A DNA stretch of 64,000 nt from Sphingopyxis sp. H053 (GTDB lineage: Bacteria > Pseudomonadota > Alphaproteobacteria > Sphingomonadales > Sphingomonadaceae), in NCBI RefSeq assembly GCF_001468225.1, contig NZ_LNRU01000001.1, forward strand, positions 186,001-250,000, read 5' to 3'. Shown piece by piece: positions 19,142 through 28,011 of the stretch. The notes beneath the pieces were generated by a model. That model ran no database searches, was not told where the DNA came from, and saw only the letters and a program-made list of their open reading frames with translations. Position 1 is the stretch's first letter, and each line of letters starts with the position of its first letter. Position numbers and translations under genes: made by a program.

Positions 19142-20098
19142 CTAAACGCGCAATTCATCGATCAGTTCCCGCATGTCGGCTGGGAGTTCGCTGTCGAGCG
19201 CGATGTTGTTACCGGTCACCGGATGAATAAAGCCCAAATGGGCCGCGTGCAATGCCTGCCGCACGAAATTCCGTGCTTTCAGCACCTCCGACAAAGGCTT
19301 TCTGACGCGTCCATAGACCGGATCGCCGACCAGCGGATGGCCGATATGCGCCATGTGGACGCGCACCTGGTGGGTGCGTCCGGTTTCCAGCCGGCACTCG
19401 ACCAGAGTCGCATTCTTCAAGGGCTCGATCGTGCGGTAATGCGTGATCGCATGCTTGCCGCGTCCTTCGGCGACCACCGCCATCTTTTTGCGGTTCGTGG
19501 TCGACCGGCCGAGCGCCGCGTCGATCGTGCCGTTCGCCGGCATCGGCCGGCCGGTCGCGATCGCGAGATAGCGGCGGTCGATGCTGTGCGCGGCGAACTG
19601 CTTGGCGAGACCTTCATGCGCCTTGTCGTGCTTTGCGGCGACGATCAGCCCGCTCGTGTCCTTGTCGATGCGGTGGACGATCCCGGGCCGCGCGACGCCG
19701 CCGATCCCCGACAATTGCCCCGCACAATGGTGGAGCAAGGCGTTGACCATCGTGCCGTCGAGATTGCCCGCGGCGGGATGGACGACCATGCCGGCGGGCT
19801 TGTCGACGACGATCAGATGCTCGTCCTCATAAGCGATGACCAATCCCATGTCCTGCGCGACATTATGCGCGGGCGTGGCGGCGGGCAGGCGAACCTCGAT
19901 CGTTGCAGGCGCCGCCGCCTTTGCCGAGGGATCCCAAAGGATTTTTCCGTCGGCGCCGACGACGCGGCCGCCCTTGATCAGGCTCTTTAAACGTTCGCGC
20001 GACAGGCTGGGCAGCGCTTCGGCGAGCGCCCGGTCGAGCCGCAGCCCGGCCGCGCTATCGTCCAGCGCCACGGTCAAAATGTCGTCATCCCCCTGCAT
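19142..20098 (-). CDS. rluD: RluA/RluD family 23S rRNA pseudouridine synthase
   Basis: A 318-residue protein with an N-terminal S4 RNA-binding domain (LRLDRALAEALPSLSRERL) and a catalytic domain with GIVHRIDKDTSGLIVAAK, where the Asp is the nucleophile. RluD makes pseudouridines in helix 69 of 23S rRNA; the S4 domain favours RluD or RluC over RluA. The start at 20098 (MQGDDD) is chosen because the upstream extension of the frame would cross a palindromic repeat at 20161. Confidence 0.9.
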   Translation of the reverse strand: MQGDDDILTVALDDSAAGLRLDRALAEALPSLSRERLKSLIKGGRVVGADGKILWDPSAKAAAPATIEVRLPAATPAHNVAQDMGLVIAYEDEHLIVVDKPAGMVVHPAAGNLDGTMVNALLHHCAGQLSGIGGVARPGIVHRIDKDTSGLIVAAKHDKAHEGLAKQFAAHSIDRRYLAIATGRPMPANGTIDAALGRSTTNRKKMAVVAEGRGKHAITHYRTIEPLKNATLVECRLETGRTHQVRVHMAHIGHPLVGDPVYGRVRKPLSEVLKARNFVRQALHAAHLGFIHPVTGNNIALDSELPADMRELIDELRV

Positions 20099-20160
20099 TG
20101 ATCGGAATGTGGTTTTCGGGCGCTGAAATTCAAGGGGACAGGCTCGTTCACACACACCCT

Positions 20161-20236
20161 TCGTCATGCCGGACTTGATCCGGCATCCATTCGGCGGCGG
20201 CGGCATGGACCCCGGATCAAGTCCGGGGTGACGACG
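20161..20236. repeat. paired palindrome, CCGGACTTGATCCGG family
   Basis: Two inverted units: CGTCATGCCGGACTTGATCC then GATCAAGTCCGGGGTGACG, between the divergent rluD and chpT genes. The core differs from the CCCCGCGAAGGCGGGG family elsewhere in this window but has the same outer GTCAT/ATGACG ends, so it looks like a second branch of the same repeat design. Confidence 0.8.
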
Positions 20237-20348
20237 AAAAAGGGCGGGGCGCTTCGGCGCATCGCGCTTGCCCTTAGGGTCATGGCTGTCCTAGGAGCAG
20301 CCCACGCCGGAAATGTCCGGAACACTGCGCTGGGGAGCCTTTTCATCC

Positions 20349-20990
20349 ATGTCCGACGATCGCGTCGATTTCGCCTCGATGCTGGCCTCGCGCCTGTGTC
20401 ACGACCTGCTGAGCCCCGTCGGCGCCTTCGCCAACGGCCTCGAACTGCTCGCCGACGAGAAAGACCCGGCGATGCGCGAGCGTTGCTTTGAACTGCTCGA
20501 ACAAAGCGCGCGGACCTCGGCAAACAAGCTCAAATTCTTTCGTCTCGCCTTCGGTTCGGCGGGCGGGTTCGGCGAGCTTGTCCCGGCCGATGAGGCCAAA
20601 TCGGCGATTCAGGGCATCATCGGCGACCGCGCGATCGAGCTCAACTGGATGATCGGGACCGATCCGCTGCCCAAGCCGGCGGTGAAGATCATCCTCAACC
20701 TCTCGCTTCTCCTCGTCGATGCGCTGGTGCGCGGCGGCCGGCTCGATGTCGGCTGCGAAAAGCAGGGGGAGAGCATCGAGATCGCGCTGCATGTCGAGGC
20801 CGAGCGCATCTTCCTCGATGCCGACGTCGAACGCATCCTTGCCGAAGGCGAGGATGCAAGCCCGATGACCTCGCGCACCGCGCCCGCGGTGCTGGTGCAG
20901 GCGGTGGCGCGGCAGAATGACGGTACGGTCATGCTGGCGCGCGAAACGCCGACGTCGCTGCTGGTCGGCGCCATTCTCCGCGGTCGCTAA
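20349..20990 (+). CDS. chpT: histidine phosphotransferase ChpT
   Basis: A 213-residue ChpT-like protein, the phosphotransfer link between CckA and CtrA or CpdR in alphaproteobacterial cell-cycle control. The phospho-accepting His is His18 in ASRLCHDLLSPVGAFANGLELL, followed by a degenerate kinase-like C-terminal domain without ATP-binding boxes. The ATG at 20349 follows a GGGGAGCC purine-rich stretch. It is 150-200 bp upstream of cheA in the same direction, with a palindromic repeat between. The CckA gene is also in this window (35562). Confidence 0.9.
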   Translation: MSDDRVDFASMLASRLCHDLLSPVGAFANGLELLADEKDPAMRERCFELLEQSARTSANKLKFFRLAFGSAGGFGELVPADEAKSAIQGIIGDRAIELNWMIGTDPLPKPAVKIILNLSLLLVDALVRGGRLDVGCEKQGESIEIALHVEAERIFLDADVERILAEGEDASPMTSRTAPAVLVQAVARQNDGTVMLARETPTSLLVGAILRGR

Positions 20991-21000
20991 TTCCACCTTT

Positions 21001-21072
21001 CGTCACCCCCGCGAAGGCGGGGGTCCCGCTACTTCGGTCGCAGCGGGATTCCCGCCTTCGCGGGAATGACGA
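21001..21072. repeat. paired REP-like palindrome
   Basis: CGTCACCCCCGCGAAGGCGG and the inverted partner CCCGCCTTCGCGGGAATGAC, separated by a short spacer, between chpT and cheA. It is the same family as the pairs at 9890, 38357 and 63764. A single TTAACC, possibly a CtrA half-site, lies beyond it near 21130 but is too short to claim. Confidence 0.85.
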
Positions 21073-21184
21073 GATGAGAACGGATGGTTGCGATTTTTCC
21101 TTTCGCCGAACGCACCAGTAAAACCCTCCTTAACCATTGTCGGGCATGGTCGAACCTCAGTTTTTGGGGCGCACCGGTATCGCG

Positions 21185-23569
21185 ATGGACGATCTGCTGA
21201 ACGACTTTCTGGCCGAAACGGCGGAAATCCTTGCCGAAGCCGGCGGGGCCATTGTCGCGTGGGAGGCAGACCCCGCCGACCGCGCGCAGCTCGACGCCAT
21301 TTTCCGGCTCGTCCACACGATCAAGGGCAGCTCGGGCTTTCTGGCCTTGCCGCGCGTCACCGCCTTGTCGCATGCCGCCGAGGATGCGCTCGATCAGGTA
21401 CGGCGCGGCAACCGCCCGGCGAACGCCACGCTCGTCACCGGCGTGCTTGGCATCCTCGACCGGCTGGGCGACCTTTGCACGGCGCTGAGCCAGAATGGCG
21501 TCGAGCCGGCCGGCGATGACCGCGATGTCATCGGCGCGCTCGCCGGTGACATTCCCGAAGATGCGCCGTTCGAGGTTGCGGGTGTTCCGCTCCGCCGCGA
21601 CGATGATTTCAGCGCCGAACTGCAAAGCTGGCGCTCGATCCGCGTGCCCTTGCCGTTGCTCGACAGCGTGATGACGGGGGTCACCGACATCGTGCTGGCG
21701 CGTAATGAATTTGCGCGGATGCTGCGCGAATCAGGCGCCGACCTGTCGGTCATCGCCTCGTTCGATCGTCTTTCCGACTCGATCGCCGGAATGCGCCAGT
21801 CGGTTAGCCAGATGCGCATGCAGCGGATCGACAAGCTCTTCGCCCCGCTGCCGCGCATCGTCCGCGATCTCGCCAAGGACATGGGCAAGAAGATCGCTTT
21901 CCAGACGAGCGGCGGCGAGGTTGAGCTCGACCGTGAGATGATGGAGAATATCCGCGACCCGCTGATCCACATCGTCCGCAACGCGATCGATCATGGCATC
22001 GAGCCACTCGAGGACCGGGTCGCTGCGGGCAAGGACATCACCGCGACAATCTCGGTCTCGGCGCGCCAGTCGGGCAACCAGATCGAAATCGAAGTGCGCG
22101 ACGACGGCCGCGGCCTGTCGCCCGACGCCCTGACCGCGAAGGCGATCGCCTCGCGCCTCCTGACCGCGACCGAGGCGCGCGCGCTGGCGCCCAAGGACAA
22201 GCTCGACCTGATCTTCCGTCCCGGCTTTTCGACCGCGGCGAAGATCACCTCGGTCTCCGGCCGCGGCGTCGGCATGGATATCGTCAAGGCGAATGTCGAA
22301 AAGATCGGCGGCATCGTCGAACTGCGCAACGAAGAGGGGCGCGGGCTCGCGATCCTGCTCCGCGTGCCGATGACGCTGACGATCATTTCGGGCCTGATGG
22401 TCCGCGCGGCGGGACAATATTTCGCGATACCGCGCGGCGCGGTGCGCGAAATCCTGCTCGAAAATGGCGATACGGTGCGCATCGATCAGCTCGGCGGCGG
22501 CGAACTCGCGACGGTGCGCGGCGAACAATTTCCACTGCTTCGCCTTGAAAATATATTGGGCCGCGAGCGCGACGAGGCCGACGACAGCGACGACCGCGCG
22601 CTCGTCATCGTGCGTCCGGGGCAGGGGCAAAGCTATGCGCTGAGCGTAGCGGCGATCCACGACCATGAGGAACTGGTGATCAAACCCGCGGCGCCGATGA
22701 TCATGGCGACGGGGCTCTATGCCGGCACGACGCTGCCCGACAACGGCCGCCCCGTCCTGTTGCTCGACGTCCAGGGTCTGCTGGCCACGGCGGCGATCGA
22801 CGCCAGCGAAACGGGCCGCAGCCACGACCGGATGGCCGAGGCCGAGGCCGAAGCCGCGGCGGCGCGCAACGCCGTGCAGTTGCTGCTGTTCCGCGATATG
22901 AACAACCGTGTCCGCGGCGTCCGCCTGTCGGTGATCGAACGCGTCGAGGAGGTTCCGGCAAAGGCGCTTTTCGAAAGCGCGGGCCGGGTGCAGGCGCAGA
23001 TTGGCGACGATATTTTCCCCGTCCATGCCTCGGCGCTGCCGGGCGGCGAGGGAACGCTGAAGCTCCTTCGCCTCTACGATGGCCGCTCGGTGCTCTGCTA
23101 TCCGATCGCCGAGGTGATCGACATCGTCCGCCTGCCCGACGCCGTGCAGCCGTCGGCGGCGCCCGGCCTGATCGCGGGCGTCGTGCTCGTCGGCGGCGAT
23201 CCTGTCGAACTCATCGATCCCTTCTGGCTGATGGAACAATATGCCGCCGGCGCGCCCGCGCTGCGCCGGCCGCTCTGCCGCCTTGCCGACGATCATGACG
23301 GCTGGGGCGGCAATTTCCTTGCTCCGATCCTGCGCAATGCCGGCTACCGCGTCGTCATGGTGGGCGATGCGTCGGATGAAGCGCCCGATGTCCTGCTCTG
23401 CCTCACCGAAGAAGGCGAGCCTTGCGGGCATGTCGACGGCGATGTGCCGGTGATCCGCCTGCGCACCTCGATCGCGGCCGCGGGGCCCGAAGACGCAACC
23501 GTCTATCGTTATGATCGCCAGGCGCTGCTCGACGCGCTGCGCCGCCAGGTCGGGGGAGAGAGCGCATGA
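21185..23569 (+). CDS. cheA: chemotaxis-type histidine kinase CheA with degenerate C-terminal receiver
   Basis: A 794-residue CheA-like kinase (from ATG 21185; ATG 21146 and TTG 21137 are possible). Order: HPt domain with His44 in RLVHTIKGSSGF; no P2 domain; dimerisation helices; HATPase with RNAIDHGIEP, DDGRGLSPD and GRGVGMDIVK; a CheW-like domain (about 400-530); a second, diverged CheW-like part; and a C-terminal receiver-like domain of about 100 residues lacking an obvious phospho-accepting Asp and the Lys of real receivers. It phosphorylates CheY and CheB. First of an operon with overlapping cheW. Confidence 0.9.
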   Translation: MDDLLNDFLAETAEILAEAGGAIVAWEADPADRAQLDAIFRLVHTIKGSSGFLALPRVTALSHAAEDALDQVRRGNRPANATLVTGVLGILDRLGDLCTALSQNGVEPAGDDRDVIGALAGDIPEDAPFEVAGVPLRRDDDFSAELQSWRSIRVPLPLLDSVMTGVTDIVLARNEFARMLRESGADLSVIASFDRLSDSIAGMRQSVSQMRMQRIDKLFAPLPRIVRDLAKDMGKKIAFQTSGGEVELDREMMENIRDPLIHIVRNAIDHGIEPLEDRVAAGKDITATISVSARQSGNQIEIEVRDDGRGLSPDALTAKAIASRLLTATEARALAPKDKLDLIFRPGFSTAAKITSVSGRGVGMDIVKANVEKIGGIVELRNEEGRGLAILLRVPMTLTIISGLMVRAAGQYFAIPRGAVREILLENGDTVRIDQLGGGELATVRGEQFPLLRLENILGRERDEADDSDDRALVIVRPGQGQSYALSVAAIHDHEELVIKPAAPMIMATGLYAGTTLPDNGRPVLLLDVQGLLATAAIDASETGRSHDRMAEAEAEAAAARNAVQLLLFRDMNNRVRGVRLSVIERVEEVPAKALFESAGRVQAQIGDDIFPVHASALPGGEGTLKLLRLYDGRSVLCYPIAEVIDIVRLPDAVQPSAAPGLIAGVVLVGGDPVELIDPFWLMEQYAAGAPALRRPLCRLADDHDGWGGNFLAPILRNAGYRVVMVGDASDEAPDVLLCLTEEGEPCGHVDGDVPVIRLRTSIAAAGPEDATVYRYDRQALLDALRRQVGGESA

Positions 23570-24003
23570 TGGACAAACTCTATCTGATCGCGCGCATCGC
23601 CGACACGCGCGTCGCCTTGCGCAGCCGCGCGATCAATTCGGTCGTCACCGTCGGCACGCCCGTCGAAGTGCCCGCCGCGCCGCCGCATGTCGCGGGGCTC
23701 TTCGCGCTTCGCAGCCGTGTCTTCACCCTCATCGACCCGCATGTCGTCATCGGCCTGCCCGCGGTGCCGGTGGCGCCCGGCCAGCGCGTGATCGTCGTCG
23801 ACGTAGCCGAGCATGGTTATGCGCTGCTCGCCGACGAGATCGAGGATGTCTGTTTCATCGACGCCGCCGAAACGCGCATCGCCGGAAAGCTGCTCCCCGG
23901 CTGGGCGCGCGTCGCCGATGCGATGATCGAACATCAGGGCAGCTCGCTGCTCGTCGTCGATCCGTCGAACTTTATCACGCTGCCGGCCTTAAAAGCCGCA
24001 TGA
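23566..24003 (+). CDS. cheW: CheW-domain adaptor protein
   Basis: A 145-residue protein made of one CheW domain (VALRSRAINSVVTVGTPVEVP, then GLFALRSRVFTLIDPHVVIG), which couples receptors to CheA. It overlaps the cheA stop by four bases. It is shorter and more diverged than classical CheW, as often in sphingomonads. No receptor gene is in the window, so the receptors must lie elsewhere. Confidence 0.85.
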   Translation: MMDKLYLIARIADTRVALRSRAINSVVTVGTPVEVPAAPPHVAGLFALRSRVFTLIDPHVVIGLPAVPVAPGQRVIVVDVAEHGYALLADEIEDVCFIDAAETRIAGKLLPGWARVADAMIEHQGSSLLVVDPSNFITLPALKAA

Positions 24004-24079
24004 ATTCGGCCGTCTATTAACTGGCTGCACACGCCTTCACCGTAAACATGCCCAAATCCCGGGGGTCGGAGTTAACTGA

Positions 24080-24454
24080 ATGTCGAAATCTTGTCTGGTG
24101 GTCGATGACAGCAAAGTCATTCGCAAGGTCGCGCGCCATATCCTTGAAAGCATGTCCTTCGCCGTCGAAGAGGCGGCTGACGGGCAGGAGGCGCTGACCT
24201 TCTGCCGCGCCAATCGTCCCGACGTCATCCTGCTCGACTGGAATATGCCGGTGATGAGCGGAATGGAGTTCCTCGGCGCGTTCAACGATCTCGACTATGG
24301 GCGCGAAGAACGCCCGCGCGTCGTTTTCTGCACGACCGAAAACAGCATCGACCATATCCGCGCCGCGATCGAAGCCGGCGCGGACGAATATGTCATGAAG
24401 CCGTTCGACCGCGAAACGCTCGAAGGAAAGCTGCAACTCGTCGGCATCGCTTGA
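24080..24454 (+). CDS. cheY: CheY-like response regulator
   Basis: A 124-residue single receiver domain. The acidic pair is Asp9-Asp10 (VVDDSKVIRKVARHIL), the phosphorylation site is Asp53 (VILLDWNMPVMSGMEF), and the Lys lies in EYVMKPFD. Its position between cheW and cheB fits CheY, which binds the flagellar switch, although control of other outputs is possible. A 76-bp gap separates it from cheW, enough for its own promoter. Confidence 0.9.
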   Translation: MSKSCLVVDDSKVIRKVARHILESMSFAVEEAADGQEALTFCRANRPDVILLDWNMPVMSGMEFLGAFNDLDYGREERPRVVFCTTENSIDHIRAAIEAGADEYVMKPFDRETLEGKLQLVGIA

Positions 24455-24464
24455 GGTTTTTTAC

Positions 24465-25577
24465 GTGGCCCGTCCACAACCCCTGATACAAGATCCAGAG
24501 CCAACCGCCCGCACCGTGCGCGTGATGCTCGTCGACGACAGCCTCGTCGTTCGCAGCATCCTCGAGCGGATCGTCGATCAGCGGCCGGGGCTCAAGATCT
24601 GCGCGTCGGTCGCCTCGGCGCATGACGCGCTCGAATATCTGGCGCGCGAACCCGTCGATGTTGTCGTGCTCGACGTCGAAATGCCCGGAATGAACGGCAT
24701 CGACGCTCTGCCGCACATATTGGAGCGCGCCGAAAAGGCGCGCGTCCTCATCCTCTCGTCGAACTGCGTCGAGGGCGGTCCCGCCGCGATCGACGCGCTC
24801 GCGCTCGGTGCCAGCGACACGCTCGCCAAGCCCGGGCGCGGCAGTTTTTCGGGGCGTTTCGCCGAAGTGCTGACCGAGCGGATCATGACGCTCGGCCATC
24901 AACGCGATTTCCCTGCAACGGTCCCCGTTGCCGAGCGCCCGGCTCCGGCGCCCGCCGCCTTCGCGATCGATACCGATCAGCCGATCGAATGCATCGCGGT
25001 CGCGGCATCGACCGGCGGCATCCCCGCTTTCGCCAATTTCCTAGCGCACCTCGATCCCAAGATCAGCGCGCCGATTTTGCTCACCCAGCATCTGCCCGAC
25101 GCCTTCATGGAATTTTACGCGAAGCAGATCGCGACGATGACGACGCGCCGCGTCCGCGTTGCCGAAGCCGGAATGGCCGTCGAGCGCGGCTGCATCTATC
25201 TCGCACCGGGGGATGCGCATTTGCTCGTCGTCGCCAATGGGCGCCGAGCCGAAATCGCGCTCGATCACCGTGTCGTCGACAATGGCTGCTGCCCCTCGGC
25301 CGATCCGATGCTCGATTCGGTCGCCGAGATTTATGGCAAGGGCGGGGTTGCCGTCATCCTCAGCGGCATGGGCCGCGATGGGGTGATCGGTGCGGCGCGG
25401 CTGAAGGACGCTGGCGGCACGATTTTCGCGCAGGCGCCTGAAAGCTGCGTGATCTGGGGCATGCCGGGCGCGGTCGCCAAGGCGGGCATCGCGGCGGCGA
25501 CGCTGAACCCCGACGCGATCGCGCTGATGCTCGGCAGCTTCCTGCAAGGCCGCGGGCAGGGGCGCCGCAAGCCATGA
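24465..25577 (+). CDS. cheB: chemotaxis response regulator protein-glutamate methylesterase
   Basis: A 370-residue CheB: N-terminal receiver (VRVMLVDDSLVVRSILE, VVVLDVEMPGMNG, then a Lys in LAKPGRG), a Pro/Ala linker, and the methylesterase domain with the catalytic Ser in AASTGGIPAF, His in LLTQHLPDAF and Asp in SGMGRDGV. It removes methyl groups from receptors. The start is GTG at 24465, ten bases after the cheY stop. The stop overlaps cheR. Confidence 0.93.
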   Translation: MARPQPLIQDPEPTARTVRVMLVDDSLVVRSILERIVDQRPGLKICASVASAHDALEYLAREPVDVVVLDVEMPGMNGIDALPHILERAEKARVLILSSNCVEGGPAAIDALALGASDTLAKPGRGSFSGRFAEVLTERIMTLGHQRDFPATVPVAERPAPAPAAFAIDTDQPIECIAVAASTGGIPAFANFLAHLDPKISAPILLTQHLPDAFMEFYAKQIATMTTRRVRVAEAGMAVERGCIYLAPGDAHLLVVANGRRAEIALDHRVVDNGCCPSADPMLDSVAEIYGKGGVAVILSGMGRDGVIGAARLKDAGGTIFAQAPESCVIWGMPGAVAKAGIAAATLNPDAIALMLGSFLQGRGQGRRKP

Positions 25578-26431
25578 TGGACGGAAGCGCCAGCGAATCG
25601 GCGTACCGCGTCCTGATGGGCGTGCTCGAATCGCGGACGGGGCAGACGCTGTCGCCGAACCGCATCTGGCGGATCGAAATGTCGCTGAAGCCCGTGATGC
25701 AGCGCCACGGTATCGCGGATCTTGATGCGCTCGTCGCGGCGCTGGTGACCTCGAACAGTCGGCAATTGCTCGACGATACCGTCGATGCGATGCTCAACAA
25801 CGAAACATATTTCTACCGTGAATATAGTGTGTTCGACGAAATAGCTGCGACCGCGCTTGAGAAGATTCGCGAAATCAACAAATTGCGCCGCCGGCTGACC
25901 GTCTGGCATTGCGGCGTATCGACGGGGCAGGAAGCCTATTCGCTGGCAATGCTGATCGCCGAGCAAGGCGAAAAATGGGCGGGTTGGCAGGTCGATATCG
26001 TCGGCACTGACGTCAGCTATCATGCGATTTCGCGCGCGCGCGTCGGCCTCTACAGCCAGTTCGAGATCCAGCGCGGTCTGCCGGTGCAGCGCATGGTGCG
26101 CTGGTTCGACCAGACCGAGGGCGGATGGCTCGCCAAGGCGGACCTGCGCCGCCGCGTCGATTTTTCGGTGCAGAATATGCTCACCGACCGGCCGCCGCTG
26201 GCGAGCCCCGCCGACCTGATCTTCTGCCGCAACCTGCTGCTCTATTTCTCGGCGCCGATGCGGCAGAGAGCCTTTGCGCGGCTCCGCGCGATGGCGGCGC
26301 CGCAAAGCTTCCTCGTGCTCGGTGCGGGGGAAACGGTGCTCGGCCAGACCGATCAGTTCGTCGCGAGCCCGCGCCTGCGCGGCCTTTACGAGCCCGCCGA
26401 TCAGCAGGGGCGCCGCGCCGCCGCGGCCTAG
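25574..26431 (+). CDS. cheR: chemotaxis protein methyltransferase
   Basis: A 285-residue CheR: N-terminal helical domain, then a SAM-binding Rossmann fold with LTVWHCGVSTGQEAYSLA and DLIFCRNLLLYFS. The NNETYFYRE motif is typical. It methylates glutamates on receptors, opposing CheB. It overlaps cheB by four bases and ends the cluster. Confidence 0.93.
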   Translation: MMDGSASESAYRVLMGVLESRTGQTLSPNRIWRIEMSLKPVMQRHGIADLDALVAALVTSNSRQLLDDTVDAMLNNETYFYREYSVFDEIAATALEKIREINKLRRRLTVWHCGVSTGQEAYSLAMLIAEQGEKWAGWQVDIVGTDVSYHAISRARVGLYSQFEIQRGLPVQRMVRWFDQTEGGWLAKADLRRRVDFSVQNMLTDRPPLASPADLIFCRNLLLYFSAPMRQRAFARLRAMAAPQSFLVLGAGETVLGQTDQFVASPRLRGLYEPADQQGRRAAAA

Positions 26432-26509
26432 GACAGGCTCTGCCTTGCTTTTTGCGCGCCACTGGCGCAATCGACGGCTTGGCAAGCACAGGACGGGTCC
26501 CCCGAGCGC

Positions 26510-27199
26510 ATGAGCGATTTTATCGAACGCTGGTCTCCCAATTTCGACGAGCGCGCGCTGCCCATCTCGATGATCGTGCTGCATTATACCGGTATGAAGA
26601 GCGGTGCCGAAGCCATTGATTGGCTTGCCAATCCCGAAGCCGGGGTTTCAGCGCACTATGTCGTCAGCGAGGACGGGCAGATCACCCAGATGGTGCCCGA
26701 GGACAAGCGCGCCTGGCACGCGGGCAAGTCGCACTGGCGCGGCATCAGCGACATCAATTCGGCGAGCGTCGGGATCGAGATCGTCAATCCGGGGCATGAA
26801 TGGGGCTATGTGCCGTTCCCCGATCCGCAGGTCGCCTCGGTCGTCCGCCTCGTCCACCAGATCAAGGACCGGCATTCGGTCACCCGCGGAAATGTCATCG
26901 GCCATTCGGACATCGCGCCGACGCGCAAGCAGGATCCGGGCGAGCTGTTTCCGTGGGAGGAGCTAGCACGCCGCCGCCTCGCGTTGCCGCGCCCGACCAA
27001 GAAGCTCACCGATCCCTTGTGGACCGACGCGGGCTTCCTGCTCGCGCTCGAACGTTTCGGTTACGATGTGACCGACGGGTTCGCGGCGACCGTCGCGTTC
27101 CAGCGCCGCTTTCGTCCCGAACTCATCGATGGCACGATCGACGGCGAATGCCGTGCGATCCTGCTCGCGCTGCTGCTGCCTCAGCCCGAAGGCAATTGA
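26510..27199 (+). CDS. N-acetylmuramoyl-L-alanine amidase, AmpD/AmiD type
   Basis: A 229-residue Amidase_2 protein: the zinc ligands fit His in IVLHYTGM, His in NVIGHSDIAP and Asp in TRKQDPGELFPW. The C-terminal 60 residues resemble a peptidoglycan-binding helical domain (GFLLALERFGYDVTDGFAAT), as in AmiD. No signal peptide is visible, which fits a cytosolic recycling role like AmpD, although the added domain is AmiD-like. It cuts the amide between MurNAc and the stem peptide. Confidence 0.88.
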   Translation: MSDFIERWSPNFDERALPISMIVLHYTGMKSGAEAIDWLANPEAGVSAHYVVSEDGQITQMVPEDKRAWHAGKSHWRGISDINSASVGIEIVNPGHEWGYVPFPDPQVASVVRLVHQIKDRHSVTRGNVIGHSDIAPTRKQDPGELFPWEELARRRLALPRPTKKLTDPLWTDAGFLLALERFGYDVTDGFAATVAFQRRFRPELIDGTIDGECRAILLALLLPQPEGN

Positions 27200-27240
27200 T
27201 TCCTCGTCAAAGCGCCCGATGAGGGCTATACTCGCTTTCG

Positions 27241-27625
27241 CCAGAGGGTCGGGCGATCGCCGCTTTCGCAAGAAAGGGGAGGAAAGTCCGGGCTCCACGG
27301 AAATCACGGTGCCGGATAACGTCCGGCGGATCGGGCTTCGGCCAGGTTCAGGGAAAGTGCCACAGAGAGCAGACCGCCAAAGGCTTCGGCCCGGCGAAAG
27401 GTGAAAGGGTGCGGTAAGAGCGCACCGCGCGGCTGGTAACAGGCGCGGCACGGCAAACCCCACCGGGAGCAAGGTCGAATAGGGACGGTACGAGGCAACT
27501 CAGGGCTGATTCCGGCCCAGCCGTCCGGGTTGACTGCTTGAGCGTTCGGGTAACCGTTCGCCTAGAGGAATGATCGCACAATCCCCGCAAGGGGATGGAC
27601 AGAACCCGGCTTATAGACCCTCTGG
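27241..27625 (+). ncRNA. rnpB: RNase P RNA
   Basis: The 5' end CCAGAGGGTC pairs exactly with GACCCTCTGG at 27616-27625, forming helix P1. Inside are GGGGAGGAAAGTCCGGGCTC (the conserved P4/CR-I stretch), ACAGAGAGCAGACCGCC, AGGTGAAAGGGTGCGGTAAG and, near the 3' end, GGGATGGACAGAACCCGGCTTATAG in part (the conserved CR-V). This is the bacterial type A RNA, which trims 5' leaders from tRNA precursors with RnpA. Confidence 0.96.
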
Positions 27626-27706
27626 CACCTCTCTCCCCAATACCCGGGCGGAACGCCCAAGGCCTGGGCCGCGTTCTAGGCGGACCAGTTGGAAGGGAAG
27701 CGCATC

Positions 27707-27862
27707 ATGAAAGTCGTCGATGACCATGTCGAAGTGACCGAGACCGAAGCGAGCAGCGGGGTCAAAGGGCATAATGTCCGCTATGTGCTGGCTTTTTCGC
27801 TGGTCGCGGTGATTATCGTAATGTCCGCGATCTGGATCATCCCGGTGCTGTTGCAGCCCTGA
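27707..27862 (+). CDS. 51-residue single-span membrane protein
   Basis: A short frame that begins MKVVDDHVEVTETEASSG and has one hydrophobic segment (YVLAFSLVAVIIVMSAIWII) near the C-terminus. A strong GGAAGGGAAG site precedes the ATG by six bases. The charged N-terminus and C-terminal anchor suggest an inner-membrane protein with its tail in the cytosol or periplasm. No family is recognised. It follows rnpB by 80 bp on the same strand. Confidence 0.7.
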   Translation: MKVVDDHVEVTETEASSGVKGHNVRYVLAFSLVAVIIVMSAIWIIPVLLQP

Positions 27863-28011
27863 CACTTCTCTTTCGTCGTTATTTCGCCTTGGTCGCGCCG
27901 GCGAGTTCTTCCTCGGATAGCCGGCGTCGAGCCGGTGCCGGTGCCGGCGCGCGGAGCGTTGCCCGCGGCGCTGGCGGCTTAGGGGTGGTGAGCGAGCTTA
28001 CCTTAGCGTCT

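Noticed and set aside
21125..21140. CtrA binding site before cheA
   Set aside because: Only one TTAACC half-site is present, too short for a claim.
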